Virus record (IMG/VR): IMGVR_UViG_3300020129_000030
Location: 1-45,855 of that record
Strand: one strand, 5' to 3'
Length of the DNA stretch: 45,855 bases
Origin: a virus
Below, one piece after another: positions 31,815 through 39,473 of the stretch (the first letter of the stretch is position 1; the number at the start of each line of letters is the position of its first letter). The translations under genes were made by a program, and so were the position numbers. The notes below the pieces were generated by a model. It saw only the letters and a list, made by a program, of their open reading frames with translations, was not told the DNA's origin and searched no databases.

Positions 31815-33374
31815 ATGACTTACTCCGTTGCTCAGTACACCGGGAACGGAAGTCAGTCAAACTTCGCAATCCCGTTCCCGTTCATCTCGCGGGACCATGT
31901 AGTCGTCGAAGTTAACGCCATCACCGTGACCCCGACGTGGATCACCGATGGTCTCATCTCGATCAGTCCTGCGCCAGCCAACGGCGCGTTGATCCTGATC
32001 TTCCGTAGCTCTAACCGCAGCGGCCCCCTGGTCGACTTTCAGGATGCACAAGTCCTGACTGCTGATGCGCTGGACGTTGCCAACCTGCAGGCGATCTACA
32101 TCGCGCAGGAAGCATTCGATGCCAGCCTTACCGCGACGGGGAGTGACGAACTCTCCGCTGCGGTGGCCGCGGCGCAAGGCTATGCCGCGTCTGCAAACAC
32201 GTCAGCAACAAGCGCTACGTCCTCAGCCTCATCGGCCTCGACCAGCGCAACCAATGCCGCAGCCTCAGCGACGGCGGCAGGTGCCTCAGCGTCCGCTGCT
32301 GCAGCCTCTGCCACGACGGCGGCGGGCTTCGCTACGAGTGCTCTGCTCAAGGCGAACAACCTGTCGGACCTCGTCAGTGCCTCGACGGCGCGGACGAACC
32401 TGGGTCTCGGCACCGCCGCTGTGGTAGCGCTCACCGCGCTGCTGCAAGCGTCGAACAATCTGTCGGATGTCACGACTCCCGCTACAGCCCGTACCAACCT
32501 GGGTCTCGGGACCTCAGCAACTCACGCATCCACCGACTTCCTGCTGGCTGCGAACAACCTCTCCGACGTTACCGCGGCAACTGCGCGGACGAACCTCGGA
32601 CTCGGTGCTATAGCTACCCACCCGACCACGGACTTCGTGCAGACGGCGGGCGACACGATGACAGGTGTGCTGACCTCAAACGTCGCGGAGTCGGGTGGTG
32701 TTGCCATCTTCGCCAAACTCAAGAACTCCACCGCGGCGAACGCCAACGGTTCGCGATGGGCATGGCAAGCAGGGCACGTCACCACCAAGGACTACCTCGC
32801 GCTGATGCCGCTCGATGACACCGATACCGGCACCACAGCGGTGTTCCGCATCTGGCGCACCGGCACGACGATCGGTCAGGTCGAGTGGCGCAACGGCGCA
32901 CGCTGCACCTTCGGCAGTGTCACGGACGACGGTGTGTCCAGTCTTCAGGCCGACACCTTCTCACTAACCGGCACGACCACGATGTCGATGGTCAGCGGAA
33001 CGATGACGTTGACGGGTACCAATGTCGACAAGGCTGCGACGATCACGTTCCAAACGGAGTTCGATAATGGCACCGTCGGCGCATCCAAGACGATCAACTG
33101 GGGTGCCGCGCAGTACCAGAAGATGCTCTGCACGGCGTCGACCAACTTCACGTTGACCTTCACCGCTGGCACGGGTCCCGCTGTGTATCACCTTAAGATC
33201 ACCCAAGCCTCAACAGGGGCCGGTTCAGTGATGACCCTGCCCGCTGGCAAGTGGCCCGCTCGGTATCTCGCGGCGGACAAGCTGCTCTCCACTGCCGTCA
33301 ACAAGGTGGACCTGCTGGTCGCCAAATGGGACGGCTCAACGTGGTGGTACTCACTCGAGAAGGATTGGGCGTAA
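31815..33374 (+). CDS. Tail fibre protein 2, same attachment domain as fibre 1
   Basis: 519 residues. The N-terminal 110 residues align by eye with fibre 1 (YTGNGSQSNFAIPFPFISRDHV; FRSSNRSGPLVDFQDAQVLT; LQAIYIAQEAFDA), so both would compete for or share the same tail site. Residues about 115-180 are an A/S/T-rich coiled-coil stalk; then three repeats of NNLSDV...TARTNLGLG; the C-terminal region of about 200 residues is beta-rich. A later KWDGSTWWYSLEKDW end is common in tail fibres. A phage with two such fibres may recognise two receptors or have a branched fibre. Confidence 0.8.
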   Translation: MTYSVAQYTGNGSQSNFAIPFPFISRDHVVVEVNAITVTPTWITDGLISISPAPANGALILIFRSSNRSGPLVDFQDAQVLTADALDVANLQAIYIAQEAFDASLTATGSDELSAAVAAAQGYAASANTSATSATSSASSASTSATNAAASATAAGASASAAAASATTAAGFATSALLKANNLSDLVSASTARTNLGLGTAAVVALTALLQASNNLSDVTTPATARTNLGLGTSATHASTDFLLAANNLSDVTAATARTNLGLGAIATHPTTDFVQTAGDTMTGVLTSNVAESGGVAIFAKLKNSTAANANGSRWAWQAGHVTTKDYLALMPLDDTDTGTTAVFRIWRTGTTIGQVEWRNGARCTFGSVTDDGVSSLQADTFSLTGTTTMSMVSGTMTLTGTNVDKAATITFQTEFDNGTVGASKTINWGAAQYQKMLCTASTNFTLTFTAGTGPAVYHLKITQASTGAGSVMTLPAGKWPARYLAADKLLSTAVNKVDLLVAKWDGSTWWYSLEKDWA

Positions 33375-33377
33375 GCC

Positions 33378-34061
33378 ATGTCAACTATCACCCGTGTAGG
33401 TACTGACGCGACAGCGAATGCAAGTGCCACTCCGGTGTCACCAACGTACCCCACGGGGATCGCTGCGGGAGATATGCTCATTATCACGGTCGCCGTCAAT
33501 GGCACCGGGACGGTGACTACTCCCGCAGGCTACACCCTGATGGACACACTCACCGAGAACGTCTTGGTTGTACGAGAGTACGCCAAGATCGCCTCGGGTT
33601 CCGAGACTGGTGCGCTGGCAATCGCTTTCGCCACCGCAACCGGTGCTGTCGCCACGATCAAGGCTCGTCGATCCTCAACAGGTTTCGACACAACGCTGGC
33701 GAACAACTTCTCCACGTTCAAGCACGACGTTAATACCGGCACGATCACCACGATCACCACAACCGCTATGACTGGCGTGCCTGTTGGTGCGTGGCTGGAA
33801 GCGCACGGCGGTGCGAACAAGGCTGTCACGTCCGGTGTAACCGTAACCGTTACAGGTACCAACTGGACTGAACGTACTGACGATGTGAACAGCACCACGG
33901 CACGAACTGCTCTGGACACTGCAGACAACACCACAGACACCGGCACGGCGAACTCTTGCATCTTCACTTGGAGTGGGGGTAATGACAACGTCGCTGCCAT
34001 TTCTTACTACATCTTTGGTCTCCCCGCGAAAGCCGGGAACACCTTCTTCTGGTCAATGTGA
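33378..34061 (+). CDS. Putative tail fibre-tip or adhesin protein
   Basis: 227 residues, threonine- and valine-rich (GTGTVTTPAGYTLMDTL, VTVTVTGTNWTERTDD), beta-sandwich-like, ending NTFFWSM. It starts 4 bases after fibre 2, and the pattern is that of small phage adhesins that cap a fibre. No enzyme motif seen. Function inferred from position. Confidence 0.55.
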   Translation: MSTITRVGTDATANASATPVSPTYPTGIAAGDMLIITVAVNGTGTVTTPAGYTLMDTLTENVLVVREYAKIASGSETGALAIAFATATGAVATIKARRSSTGFDTTLANNFSTFKHDVNTGTITTITTTAMTGVPVGAWLEAHGGANKAVTSGVTVTVTGTNWTERTDDVNSTTARTALDTADNTTDTGTANSCIFTWSGGNDNVAAISYYIFGLPAKAGNTFFWSM

Positions 34062-34062
34062 C

Positions 34063-34326
34063 ATGGACCCTACTACTGTTGCAACCGCTCTTGGCATCGT
34101 CAACACCCTGCTGATCGCGGTGTTCGGCCATGTCTACAGGAGCATCTACATGGAACGCAAGGAACGCACCAAGTCGGTAGCCGACCTCGACACTCAAGTC
34201 AACAACTTCCGCGCTGAAGTACCGACGCACTACGTCCGCAAGGAAGACCTCCGCGAAGATATGCAGTACCTCAAGACACGAATCGACGCGGTGTACGAGC
34301 ACGTCTTGGCACAGGGTCGCAGATGA
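34063..34326 (+). CDS. Small membrane-anchored coiled-coil protein
   Basis: 87 residues from ATG 34063. A hydrophobic N-terminal segment (about residues 4-25, VATALGIVNTLLIAVFGHVY) precedes a charged helix region (MERKERTKSVADLDTQVNNF, KEDLREDMQYLKTRIDAVYEHV). It occupies the place of T7 gene 17.5 (holin) before the small terminase gene; haemolysin-XhlA-like or a second holin/antiholin is possible. It overlaps the small terminase start. Confidence 0.5.
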   Translation: MDPTTVATALGIVNTLLIAVFGHVYRSIYMERKERTKSVADLDTQVNNFRAEVPTHYVRKEDLREDMQYLKTRIDAVYEHVLAQGRR

Positions 34327-34622
34327 GCCGCGATAAGGCCGACGTAGAATTCCTGGCTAACCTGCACGCTCTTCTCGCTGACGACTTCCTCGAGCTTCTC
34401 ACGAAGGGTCGTCTGGTCGAGGTCAAGGATCGCGAGACCGGTGAAGTGGAAGTGGTCAGGATGAAACCCGACGCTGCCACCTACAACCAGATTCGCCAGT
34501 TCCTCAAGGACAACCACATCGACACAGCCCCCGGGAAGTCCAAGAAGCTCCTCAACATCGCCGCTGCACTGCCTTTCGGGGACGATGAGGAACTCCCGGG
34601 GGACCCCAAGGGGATGCACTAA
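34323..34622 (+). CDS. Terminase small subunit, T7 gp18-like
   Basis: 99 residues (T7 gp18 is 89). Helical N-terminus (ADVEFLANLHALLADDFLELL), then VRMKPDAATYNQIRQFLKDNHID, a stretch found in podophage small terminases, and an acidic end. It would recognise the packaging site and stimulate the large subunit, encoded 440 bases downstream. It overlaps the previous gene by four bases. Confidence 0.8.
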   Translation: MSRDKADVEFLANLHALLADDFLELLTKGRLVEVKDRETGEVEVVRMKPDAATYNQIRQFLKDNHIDTAPGKSKKLLNIAAALPFGDDEELPGDPKGMH

Positions 34623-34769
34623 ACCCTTGCGGAAACAGGCTGACATTAGCCGCTGCTGGTTGGACAAACCCTAGCAGGTATCCTAGGTAGCACCCCCTCC
34701 CGTAGAATCGATCCTAAGCGGTTCTACGCAGTCTCATGCAGTAACCCATTGATCTACAAAGGAACCCAT
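34623..34769 (+). other. Intergenic region with an inverted repeat
   Basis: 147 bases without a gene. CGTAGAA (34701-34707) and TTCTACG (34722-34728) form a 7-bp stem with a 14-base loop. ATGCAGTAAC at 34736-34745 recurs at 45819-45828 and, inverted, at 43187-43196. Possible regulatory or packaging signal; no phage promoter copy here. Confidence 0.35.
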
Positions 34770-34964
34770 ATGCCATTCCCCCTCATCGCCTTCCTGGCTG
34801 TCGTCGCCGTGATCGTCGTCCTCGCGTTCAAGAACCGCGCCCGTATCGCCGCGGAAGCTGTCCGTGAAGCCGCCCAAGGTGACGCTGCAGCCGCCAAGGT
34901 GAAGGCCACTGTCGACGCAATCGACGGGACCGTCGCTGCCGTCAAGGACGTGGTGACCAAGTAA
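34770..34964 (+). CDS. Small membrane-anchored helical protein
   Basis: 64 residues from ATG 34770 with AAAGGAA just upstream; an in-frame TTG at 34749 is rejected. One N-terminal hydrophobic helix (PLIAFLAVVAVIVVLAF) followed by an alanine/lysine helix (ARIAAEAVREAAQGDAAAA). It lies between the terminase genes where T7 has its Rz genes; the spanins are elsewhere here, so the role is unknown. The stop overlaps the next start (TAATG). Confidence 0.55.
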   Translation: MPFPLIAFLAVVAVIVVLAFKNRARIAAEAVREAAQGDAAAAKVKATVDAIDGTVAAVKDVVTK

Positions 34965-35065
34965 TGTGGGACATCATTGTTGACGTGCTGGCCCTGGTTG
35001 GAGCTTGCACCGTCTTCGTCCTAGCGGTCAGCCTCTACAACTTCATGTTCAGGCAACGACCGTGA
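34964..35065 (+). CDS. Tiny single-TM peptide
   Basis: 33 residues from ATG 34964. Nearly the whole peptide (about residues 4-26) is hydrophobic (IIVDVLALVGACTVFVLAVSLY). Its stop overlaps the GTG start of the large terminase gene (GTGA at 35062-35065). Unknown function. Confidence 0.5.
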   Translation: MWDIIVDVLALVGACTVFVLAVSLYNFMFRQRP

Positions 35066-36762
35066 AGCTCAGACCTGTAGCCGCGGCACTTGCCGAGGAA
35101 CGGGTCAAGGGTGATTTCAGGAACTTCCTCTTCCTCATGTGGAAGTTCCTGCGACTCCCCGACCCCACAGAGGTCCAGTACGACATAGCCGAGTACCTGC
35201 AGTCTGGTCCGCGTCGTCGTATGGTCCAGGCGTTCCGTGGTGTCGGGAAGTCGTGGATCACTGCCGCCTACGTTCTGTGGCGGCTATTCAAGAACCCCAA
35301 CGAGCGCGTGCTCGTCATCTCAGCCTCGAAGGACCGGGCTGATGCCTTCTCGATCTTCGTCAAGCGTGTGATCGCGGAGTGGGACTTGCTCGAGGACCTG
35401 CGCCCTGAACCCGGGATGCGCGACTCGAACATCGCCTTCGACGTGGGTGGCTCAGAAGCTCACCAAGCTCCCTCGGTGAAGTCCATCGGGATCACCGGCC
35501 AGATCGCAGGGTCCCGGGCAACGATCATCGTCCCCGACGATATCGAGATTCCCAAGAACTCCCTCACGGCACTGATGCGCGAGCGGCTCGCTGAGTCGAT
35601 CAAGGAGTTCGACGCTGTGCTCACCCCGGGTGGTGAGATTGTCTACCTCGGCACTCCGCAGACCGAGATGTCCGTGTACAACGTCCTGCCGGAACGTGGC
35701 TACGACGTACGCGTGTGGCCTGCTCAGTACCCCGGCGCAGTGACGCCCACCTTGTCGCCCCTGTTGGCCGCTAGGCTGACCGCTGATCTGGCCGGTATGA
35801 AGGACAAGCCGACCGACCCTGCACGCTTCACGATCATCGATCTGATGGAGCGTCAGGCGTCCTACGGTCGCTCAGGCTACGCCCTGCAGTTCATGCTCGA
35901 CACGACGATGTCGGATGCGAACCGCTACCCGCTCAAGCTCTCCGACCTCATGGTCATGGGCCTGACTCCCGATCTGCTCCCGGTGAAGCTCGCCTGGGGC
36001 AGCGGCCCCGACCAAGTCCACAAGGACCTCCCGGTCGTGGGGCTGACAGGAGACCGCTGGAACCGGCCTCTGTTCATCGCGAGGGACGAGAAGGGCAACA
36101 CGCAGTTCGTCCACCCGCAGGGTGTGATGATGGCTATCGACCCCTCGGGCCGCGGCAAGGACGAGACAGGGTACGCCGTAGTCGCCATGTGTAACGGCCT
36201 GCTCTACGTCCTCGCCTGCGGTGGCCTTGCTGGCGGTTACAGCGACGAGACCCTGCAGACCCTGGCTAACATCGCCAAGCGCTTCAAGGTGACGTGGATC
36301 AGGATCGAGCCTAACTTCGGTGACGGGATGTTCGACAAGCTCTTCGCACCGTTCCTCGCGAGGACCTACCCCTGCACCATCGATCCAGATGCACCGCGGT
36401 CGTCAGTGCAGAAGGAGAAGCGGATCATTGACATCCTCGAGCCTGTGTTCAACCAGCACCGCATAGTGTTCGACGAGTCCATCGTCCACTCAGACTTCAA
36501 GACTGAAGACCCGAAGTACCAGTTGTTCTACCAGATCACCCGCATCACTCGAGACCGAGGGGCACTGGGACAGGACGACAGGGTCGACGCCCTTGCTCAA
36601 GCAGTTGGGTATTGGGTCGAGGTCATGGACAAGGACACCGACAAAGTGGTGCAGGAGCACAAGGACGCACTGCTCGACGAGGAGTTGAACAAGTTCATGG
36701 GTCAAGTCTTGGGCTACACCCCTAGGGGACCCAATGCGTTACACCTTGGGTTCGATGGGTAA
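35062..36762 (+). CDS. Terminase large subunit, T7 gp19-like
   Basis: 566 residues (T7 gp19 is 586) from GTG 35062. The ATPase has Walker A FRGVGKSW with K63, a Walker B-like IIVPDDIEIP, and a coupling motif; the C-terminal nuclease has MMAIDPSGRGKDETGYAVV (D360) and GQDDRVDALAQ near residue 505. It would pump DNA through the portal and cut the concatemer. A frame open from 35005 is rejected because the GTG gives the typical ...VKGDFRNFLFLMWKFLRLP start region. A phage promoter copy overlaps its stop codon. Confidence 0.93.
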   Translation: MKLRPVAAALAEERVKGDFRNFLFLMWKFLRLPDPTEVQYDIAEYLQSGPRRRMVQAFRGVGKSWITAAYVLWRLFKNPNERVLVISASKDRADAFSIFVKRVIAEWDLLEDLRPEPGMRDSNIAFDVGGSEAHQAPSVKSIGITGQIAGSRATIIVPDDIEIPKNSLTALMRERLAESIKEFDAVLTPGGEIVYLGTPQTEMSVYNVLPERGYDVRVWPAQYPGAVTPTLSPLLAARLTADLAGMKDKPTDPARFTIIDLMERQASYGRSGYALQFMLDTTMSDANRYPLKLSDLMVMGLTPDLLPVKLAWGSGPDQVHKDLPVVGLTGDRWNRPLFIARDEKGNTQFVHPQGVMMAIDPSGRGKDETGYAVVAMCNGLLYVLACGGLAGGYSDETLQTLANIAKRFKVTWIRIEPNFGDGMFDKLFAPFLARTYPCTIDPDAPRSSVQKEKRIIDILEPVFNQHRIVFDESIVHSDFKTEDPKYQLFYQITRITRDRGALGQDDRVDALAQAVGYWVEVMDKDTDKVVQEHKDALLDEELNKFMGQVLGYTPRGPNALHLGFDG

Positions 36763-36780
36763 ACGCTGACAGACGTATAG
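36757..36780 (+). promoter_or_regulatory. Phage RNA polymerase promoter (copy 2), overlapping the terL stop
   Basis: GGGTAAACGCTGACAGACG then TATAGAGGAC. The TAA of the terminase gene is inside the element. It matches copy 1 for about 18 of 20 bases and then shifts to TATAGAGG, closer to the T7 TATAGGGA start. It points into the palindrome cluster and the early region; it may make a transcript across the genome ends or serve replication or packaging. Confidence 0.75.
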
Positions 36781-36789
36781 AGGACACTA

Positions 36790-36861
36790 AGGTGTTACCT
36801 AGGTGACACCTAGGTTTACCTATAGGTGTTCTCTAGGTAGTCGTAGATATAGGTGACACCT
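36790..36861 (+). repeat. Cluster of AGGT/ACCT palindromes
   Basis: AGGTGTTACCT (36790-36800), CCTAGGTGACACCTAGG (36798-36814, 8-bp arms about one A), TAGGTTTACCTA (36811-36822), TAGGTGTT (36823-36830) and AGGTGACACCT (36851-36861). Further ATCACCT copies follow to 36910. Part of it recurs at 43275-43307 with nearly the same spacing. It looks like an array of binding sites for a dimeric protein, or a processing signal. Which protein binds is unknown. Confidence 0.75.
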
Positions 36862-36899
36862 TAGGTACCACACTGGCACACCTCAGAATCACCTCAGGA

Positions 36900-37088
36900 T
36901 CACCTATGGGGTCCCGAAGGGGGCTGATCGTCATGCCCCTCGATCCTGTCGACGATCTTGTGCAGAGCATCGGCCACCCAGTGCCAGCGATGGTCCTGGG
37001 TGTCCCGCACCTTTAGCACCTCGAGCAAGCGATCCATCGAGTTCACGAACCTCGAGCGTGCCTGGGTGCGTGTCTCCTGTGGGTCCAT
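36900..37088 (-). CDS. Possible minus-strand small protein
   Basis: 62 residues. Codon use is protein-like, with helices DRLLEVLKVRDTQDHR and HWVADALHKIVDRIEGHDD. It would be the only minus-strand gene in the genome and lies just beyond the palindrome cluster. No ribosome binding site precedes its ATG (upstream minus-strand sequence CTCACCTGC), so it may be chance. A leftward gene here would suit a regulatory switch region. Confidence 0.3.
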   Translation of the reverse strand: MDPQETRTQARSRFVNSMDRLLEVLKVRDTQDHRWHWVADALHKIVDRIEGHDDQPPSGPHR

Positions 37089-37393
37089 GCAGGTGAGATT
37101 GAGCCAATGCAGCGAAGTTCAAGTGTAAACGTCACAAAAATGCGTGGAGGTTGGCGAGCCGAGCCGAGCCGGGATTCCCCCCATCGGCCCTCCTGGTTCT
37201 CGGGGTGGTCGGCTAGGGATGGTCGACCGGCCGACAGGGGTGATTAACGTCACACTCGCACGGCACACCAAGTGCTAGAGCATTGATTGTACACGGTATG
37301 CACTAGCTGATACAGCAAGTGCTAACCCTATGGGCACTCCATCGTGGCACGCAAGGGGCGCATAGGGGGTCGCAAGGGGTCGCGTGGATGATT

Positions 37394-37424
37394 CGAGCGT
37401 GCGTCTGCGCTCGGGGTATTTTTT
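37394..37424 (+). terminator. Possible rho-independent terminator
   Basis: CGAGCG (37394-37399) pairs with CGCTCG (37408-37413) around TGCGTCTG; GGGTATTTTTT follows with a run of six T. It lies in the gap upstream of the early genes and could stop read-through from the promoter at 36757. Confidence 0.5.
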
Positions 37425-37488
37425 GTCTTGCAACCCTTTGGGCACTCCTGCGGCACACCAATCGCACACCCAATCGAGCCACCAAGGG

Positions 37489-37547
37489 GTGACGCACAGC
37501 GGCAGTCACTGACGTTTTACGCGCAATGTGACGCACAGCGGCAGTCA
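37489..37547 (+). repeat. 20-bp direct repeat
   Basis: GTGACGCACAGCGGCAGTCA occurs at 37489-37508 and again, identical, at 37528-37547 (39 bases apart, start to start). It lies about 130 bases before the first early gene. It may be a control element for early transcription or replication. Confidence 0.8.
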
Positions 37548-37680
37548 TCAATAACCGTGCCAATTGGTCAAGTGTATGATTTACCTGGATTTTGTTGTAT
37601 TGGCACAGTCAGTGCATCATGTATCGGTGCAGAAACCCATTAATCATAGTGACAGACGCCCAACAATCGGAGTAAACATC

Positions 37681-37851
37681 ATGCCCCGCTCTGAATACGC
37701 CGCAAACGTAGCACTCGCAGATGCAATCAGCATTGCCCAATCGCTGCCCGATGCACTCGCAGACGCGATCATAGCAACACTGCGCGATGATGATGCGGAC
37801 CTAGTGCAGAGAATCCGCGCCGACCGCAAGCGTGCGTTTCTGTTCGCCTAA
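37681..37851 (+). CDS. Small early protein of unknown function
   Basis: 56 residues from ATG 37681; a start at 37564 is open but gives a non-coding-like extension. Helical with alanine/aspartate-rich segments (NVALADAISIAQSLPDALADA, then DDDADLVQRIRADRKRA). CGGAGTAAACATC precedes the start. It is the first of the small early genes; in T7-type phages this is the place of host-takeover proteins. No family recognised. Confidence 0.55.
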   Translation: MPRSEYAANVALADAISIAQSLPDALADAIIATLRDDDADLVQRIRADRKRAFLFA

Positions 37852-37860
37852 CGTAGCACC

Positions 37861-37882
37861 TAGCGCATTAGACCGTGCGCTA
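37861..37882 (+). repeat. Intergenic TAGCGCA hairpin, copy 1
   Basis: TAGCGCA-TTAGACCG-TGCGCTA, 10 bases after the preceding stop. First of four copies (37861, 39008, 39474, 39989) that share both arms, an 8-base variable loop and the leading CGTARC. The arms are kept while the loop varies, which points to an RNA or DNA hairpin. Confidence 0.8.
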
Positions 37883-37909
37883 GCTAGTACGTTAGCAAAG
37901 GGGTTTCAA

Positions 37910-37963
37910 ATGAATCGATACAGCACATTCGGCTACTTGCTCTGTCAATCGGTGAACGCATGA
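37910..37963 (+). CDS. Possible 17-codon leader peptide
   Basis: ATG 37910 follows AAAGGGG; the frame reads MNRYSTFGYLLCQSVNA and its TGA (37961-37963) overlaps the ATG of the next gene at 37960. The next gene has no good ribosome binding site of its own, so this short frame could couple its translation. Too short for protein-level evidence. Confidence 0.4.
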   Translation: MNRYSTFGYLLCQSVNA

Positions 37964-38661
37964 AGTATCACCTAACGCCAATCAGCAGGAATGCTAAGAC
38001 TGGCCCAATACCGGTCAGCACTAGCAGTGCGGAAACGTGCCCCGATGTTTGCCCGTTCAAGCGTGACACTACGGTAAACGGGTGCTATGCCGATGGCGGG
38101 CCGCTCGGGATGCACTGGCAACAAGTGACCAAGGGAAAGCGCGGCACAGACTGGCCCGAATTTGTTGCCAGCATTGCAGCGTTACCGGACGGTCAACTGT
38201 GGCGGCACAATCAGGCGGGTGACCTACCGGGCGTTAATGATGCTCTGGACACTGAGGCATTGGCGCAGCTAGTCGCAGCGAACAAAGGAAAGCGTGGTTT
38301 CACCTATACGCACAAGCCTTTGAACACTGACAGCGAGCGGGACGCCATTAAACGGGCTAACGCTGACGGTTTCACGGTCAACCTATCAGCTAATAGCTTG
38401 GCGCACGCTGACGCACTGGCGGGCCTAGAAATAGGGCCTGTTGCCGTGGTATTGGATGCTGCCCAAACGGTCAACACATTGACGCCTAGCGGGCGTAAGG
38501 TTGTAGTGTGCCCTGCGACGCAACGGGATGACGTATCGTGCGCTAGCTGTCAACTGTGCCAGCGTCAGCGCAGCGTGATTGTAGGCTTTCCGGCTCATGG
38601 AGCTAGCGCCAAGCGTGCGACGCGTATCGCAGTGAGTTACAAGGGACGTGATTTGGTGTAA
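37960..38661 (+). CDS. Cysteine-rich phage protein of unknown function (DUF7227-like)
   Basis: 233 residues. Two cysteine groups are visible: ETCPDVCPF with GCY (about residues 27-42) and a later VVVCPATQRDDVSCASC followed by QLC (about 183-200). Between them are GQLWRHNQAGDLPG, GFTYTHKPL, GFTVNLSANSL and, at the end, VGFPAHGASAKRA. This pattern belongs to a widespread uncharacterised family in phages and plasmids (DUF7227 from memory). The cysteines suggest a bound metal or iron-sulfur cluster. Function unknown; here it is an early gene, so a role against the host or in DNA metabolism is possible. Confidence 0.7.
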   Translation: MKYHLTPISRNAKTGPIPVSTSSAETCPDVCPFKRDTTVNGCYADGGPLGMHWQQVTKGKRGTDWPEFVASIAALPDGQLWRHNQAGDLPGVNDALDTEALAQLVAANKGKRGFTYTHKPLNTDSERDAIKRANADGFTVNLSANSLAHADALAGLEIGPVAVVLDAAQTVNTLTPSGRKVVVCPATQRDDVSCASCQLCQRQRSVIVGFPAHGASAKRATRIAVSYKGRDLV

Positions 38662-38677
38662 CCTAGCAGTTAACGCA

Positions 38678-38695
38678 TTGAACTAACCCGAAGGG
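38678..38695 (+). promoter_or_regulatory. Start-associated sequence, copy 1
   Basis: TTGAACTAACCCGAAGGG, 7 bases before the ATG at 38703. One of five copies (38678, 39069, 39505, 40033, 40783) with consensus TTGRACTAACCMRAAGGRG. The last part is the Shine-Dalgarno; the conserved first part is longer than ribosome binding needs. The stem-loop is only partly present here (ACCTAGC...ACGCA). Confidence 0.75.
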
Positions 38696-38702
38696 CTTAG
38701 GT

Positions 38703-38999
38703 ATGTACAAGGCAATCGACGGTAAAGAGCATCTGAAAATTCTCGCGCTAGTGCCAAGCGTACGCGAGCAGGTATGCCACCACCAAAGCGCCAGCTACAA
38801 CGGACGTATGCCACTGACCGGGCGTCTGGTCTGTCATATGTGCGGGACTGAAGTGGAAAGCGTACCTGAGCCTGTCATGCGCTGCCCGGGCAAGGTTCGC
38901 CGCGATGGTACAGAGTGGGGCGGTCGGCCAATGGCACGCTGCGACCGTCACTGCGGTTTCTGGTGTTCCGTGGAATGGGTAGAGAAGCACTCGGCCTGA
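38703..38999 (+). CDS. Small early protein with zinc-ribbon-like cysteines
   Basis: 98 residues. CHMCGTEVES and VMRCPGK then CDRHCGFWCSVEWV give several Cys/His pairs of the zinc-ribbon type. No enzyme motif. It begins after a start-associated sequence. May bind a host or phage regulatory partner. Confidence 0.6.
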   Translation: MYKAIDGKEHLKILALVPSVREQVCHHQSASYNGRMPLTGRLVCHMCGTEVESVPEPVMRCPGKVRRDGTEWGGRPMARCDRHCGFWCSVEWVEKHSA

Positions 39000-39007
39000 C
39001 GTAGCCT

Positions 39008-39031
39008 CTAGCGCATGGTGACGTGCGCTAG
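39008..39031 (+). repeat. Intergenic TAGCGCA hairpin, copy 2, with two further hairpins
   Basis: CTAGCGCA-TGGTGACG-TGCGCTAG (8-bp arms). It is followed by GATGC-GAAG-GCATC (39034-39047) and ATCGGTC-GCGTG-GACCGAT (39051-39069), so three hairpins lie in a row before the start-associated sequence at 39069. Confidence 0.8.
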
Positions 39032-39068
39032 GTGATGCGAAGGCATCCCAATCGGTCGCGTGGACCGA

Positions 39069-39087
39069 TTGAACTAACCCGAAGGGG
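39069..39087 (+). promoter_or_regulatory. Start-associated sequence, copy 2
   Basis: TTGAACTAACCCGAAGGGG, 5 bases before the ATG at 39093. Same element as at 38678. Confidence 0.75.
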
Positions 39088-39092
39088 TAACA

Positions 39093-39464
39093 ATGAAACA
39101 ATCGATTCTGCACGGTTCGCACCTTAAGCACGTCCGCATCTGGCTGCATCGCGACAACCGGCCTGCTACGGTTCGCGGGTATGACGTGCGGCCTGAGGCA
39201 TTTACTCAGGTGCCGTTTGGCGTGATGCCTTGTCACGTTCACAGGGACTACTTCAACGACGGTCGCAAGGCCAAGACGTGGGCGGTAACTGACTCGCTGA
39301 CCGGTGCCTGTGTCACGCACGGTCAACCGTCGGCGGATGCTGCCATCTATCGGGCGGCAATGATCCTGAGCGGCAAAACGCTCGCGGTGTATCACGAAGC
39401 GCAGCGCAAGTGCTTGGACACTCAGACCAAGCTCGCACTGCAAGGGCTGGCAATCGCTGCCTAA
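39093..39464 (+). CDS. Early protein of unknown function
   Basis: 123 residues. Basic N-terminal half (HLKHVRIWLHRDNRPATVRG), a middle segment TWAVTDSLTGACVTHGQPSADAA and a helical end (YHEAQRKCLDTQTKLALQGL). Start preceded by three hairpins and a start-associated sequence. No recognised family. Confidence 0.6.
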   Translation: MKQSILHGSHLKHVRIWLHRDNRPATVRGYDVRPEAFTQVPFGVMPCHVHRDYFNDGRKAKTWAVTDSLTGACVTHGQPSADAAIYRAAMILSGKTLAVYHEAQRKCLDTQTKLALQGLAIAA

Positions 39465-39473
39465 CGTAGCCTG

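Larger units (their letters stand above)
37089..37680 (+). other. Non-coding region, likely near the physical genome ends
   Basis: About 590 bases with no convincing gene. It carries short repeats (CGGCACACCAA at 37260 and 37451; GGGCACTCC twice; AAGGGGTCGC copies), a terminator-like hairpin at 37394 and a 20-bp direct repeat. In T7-type phages the packaging ends lie between terminase and early genes, so this is where terminal repeats and host promoters would be expected. Ends cannot be placed from the sequence. Confidence 0.45.

Noticed and set aside
37441-37560. CRISPR array from the direct repeats
   Set aside because: Only two identical 20-bp copies with a single 19-base gap and no further units.
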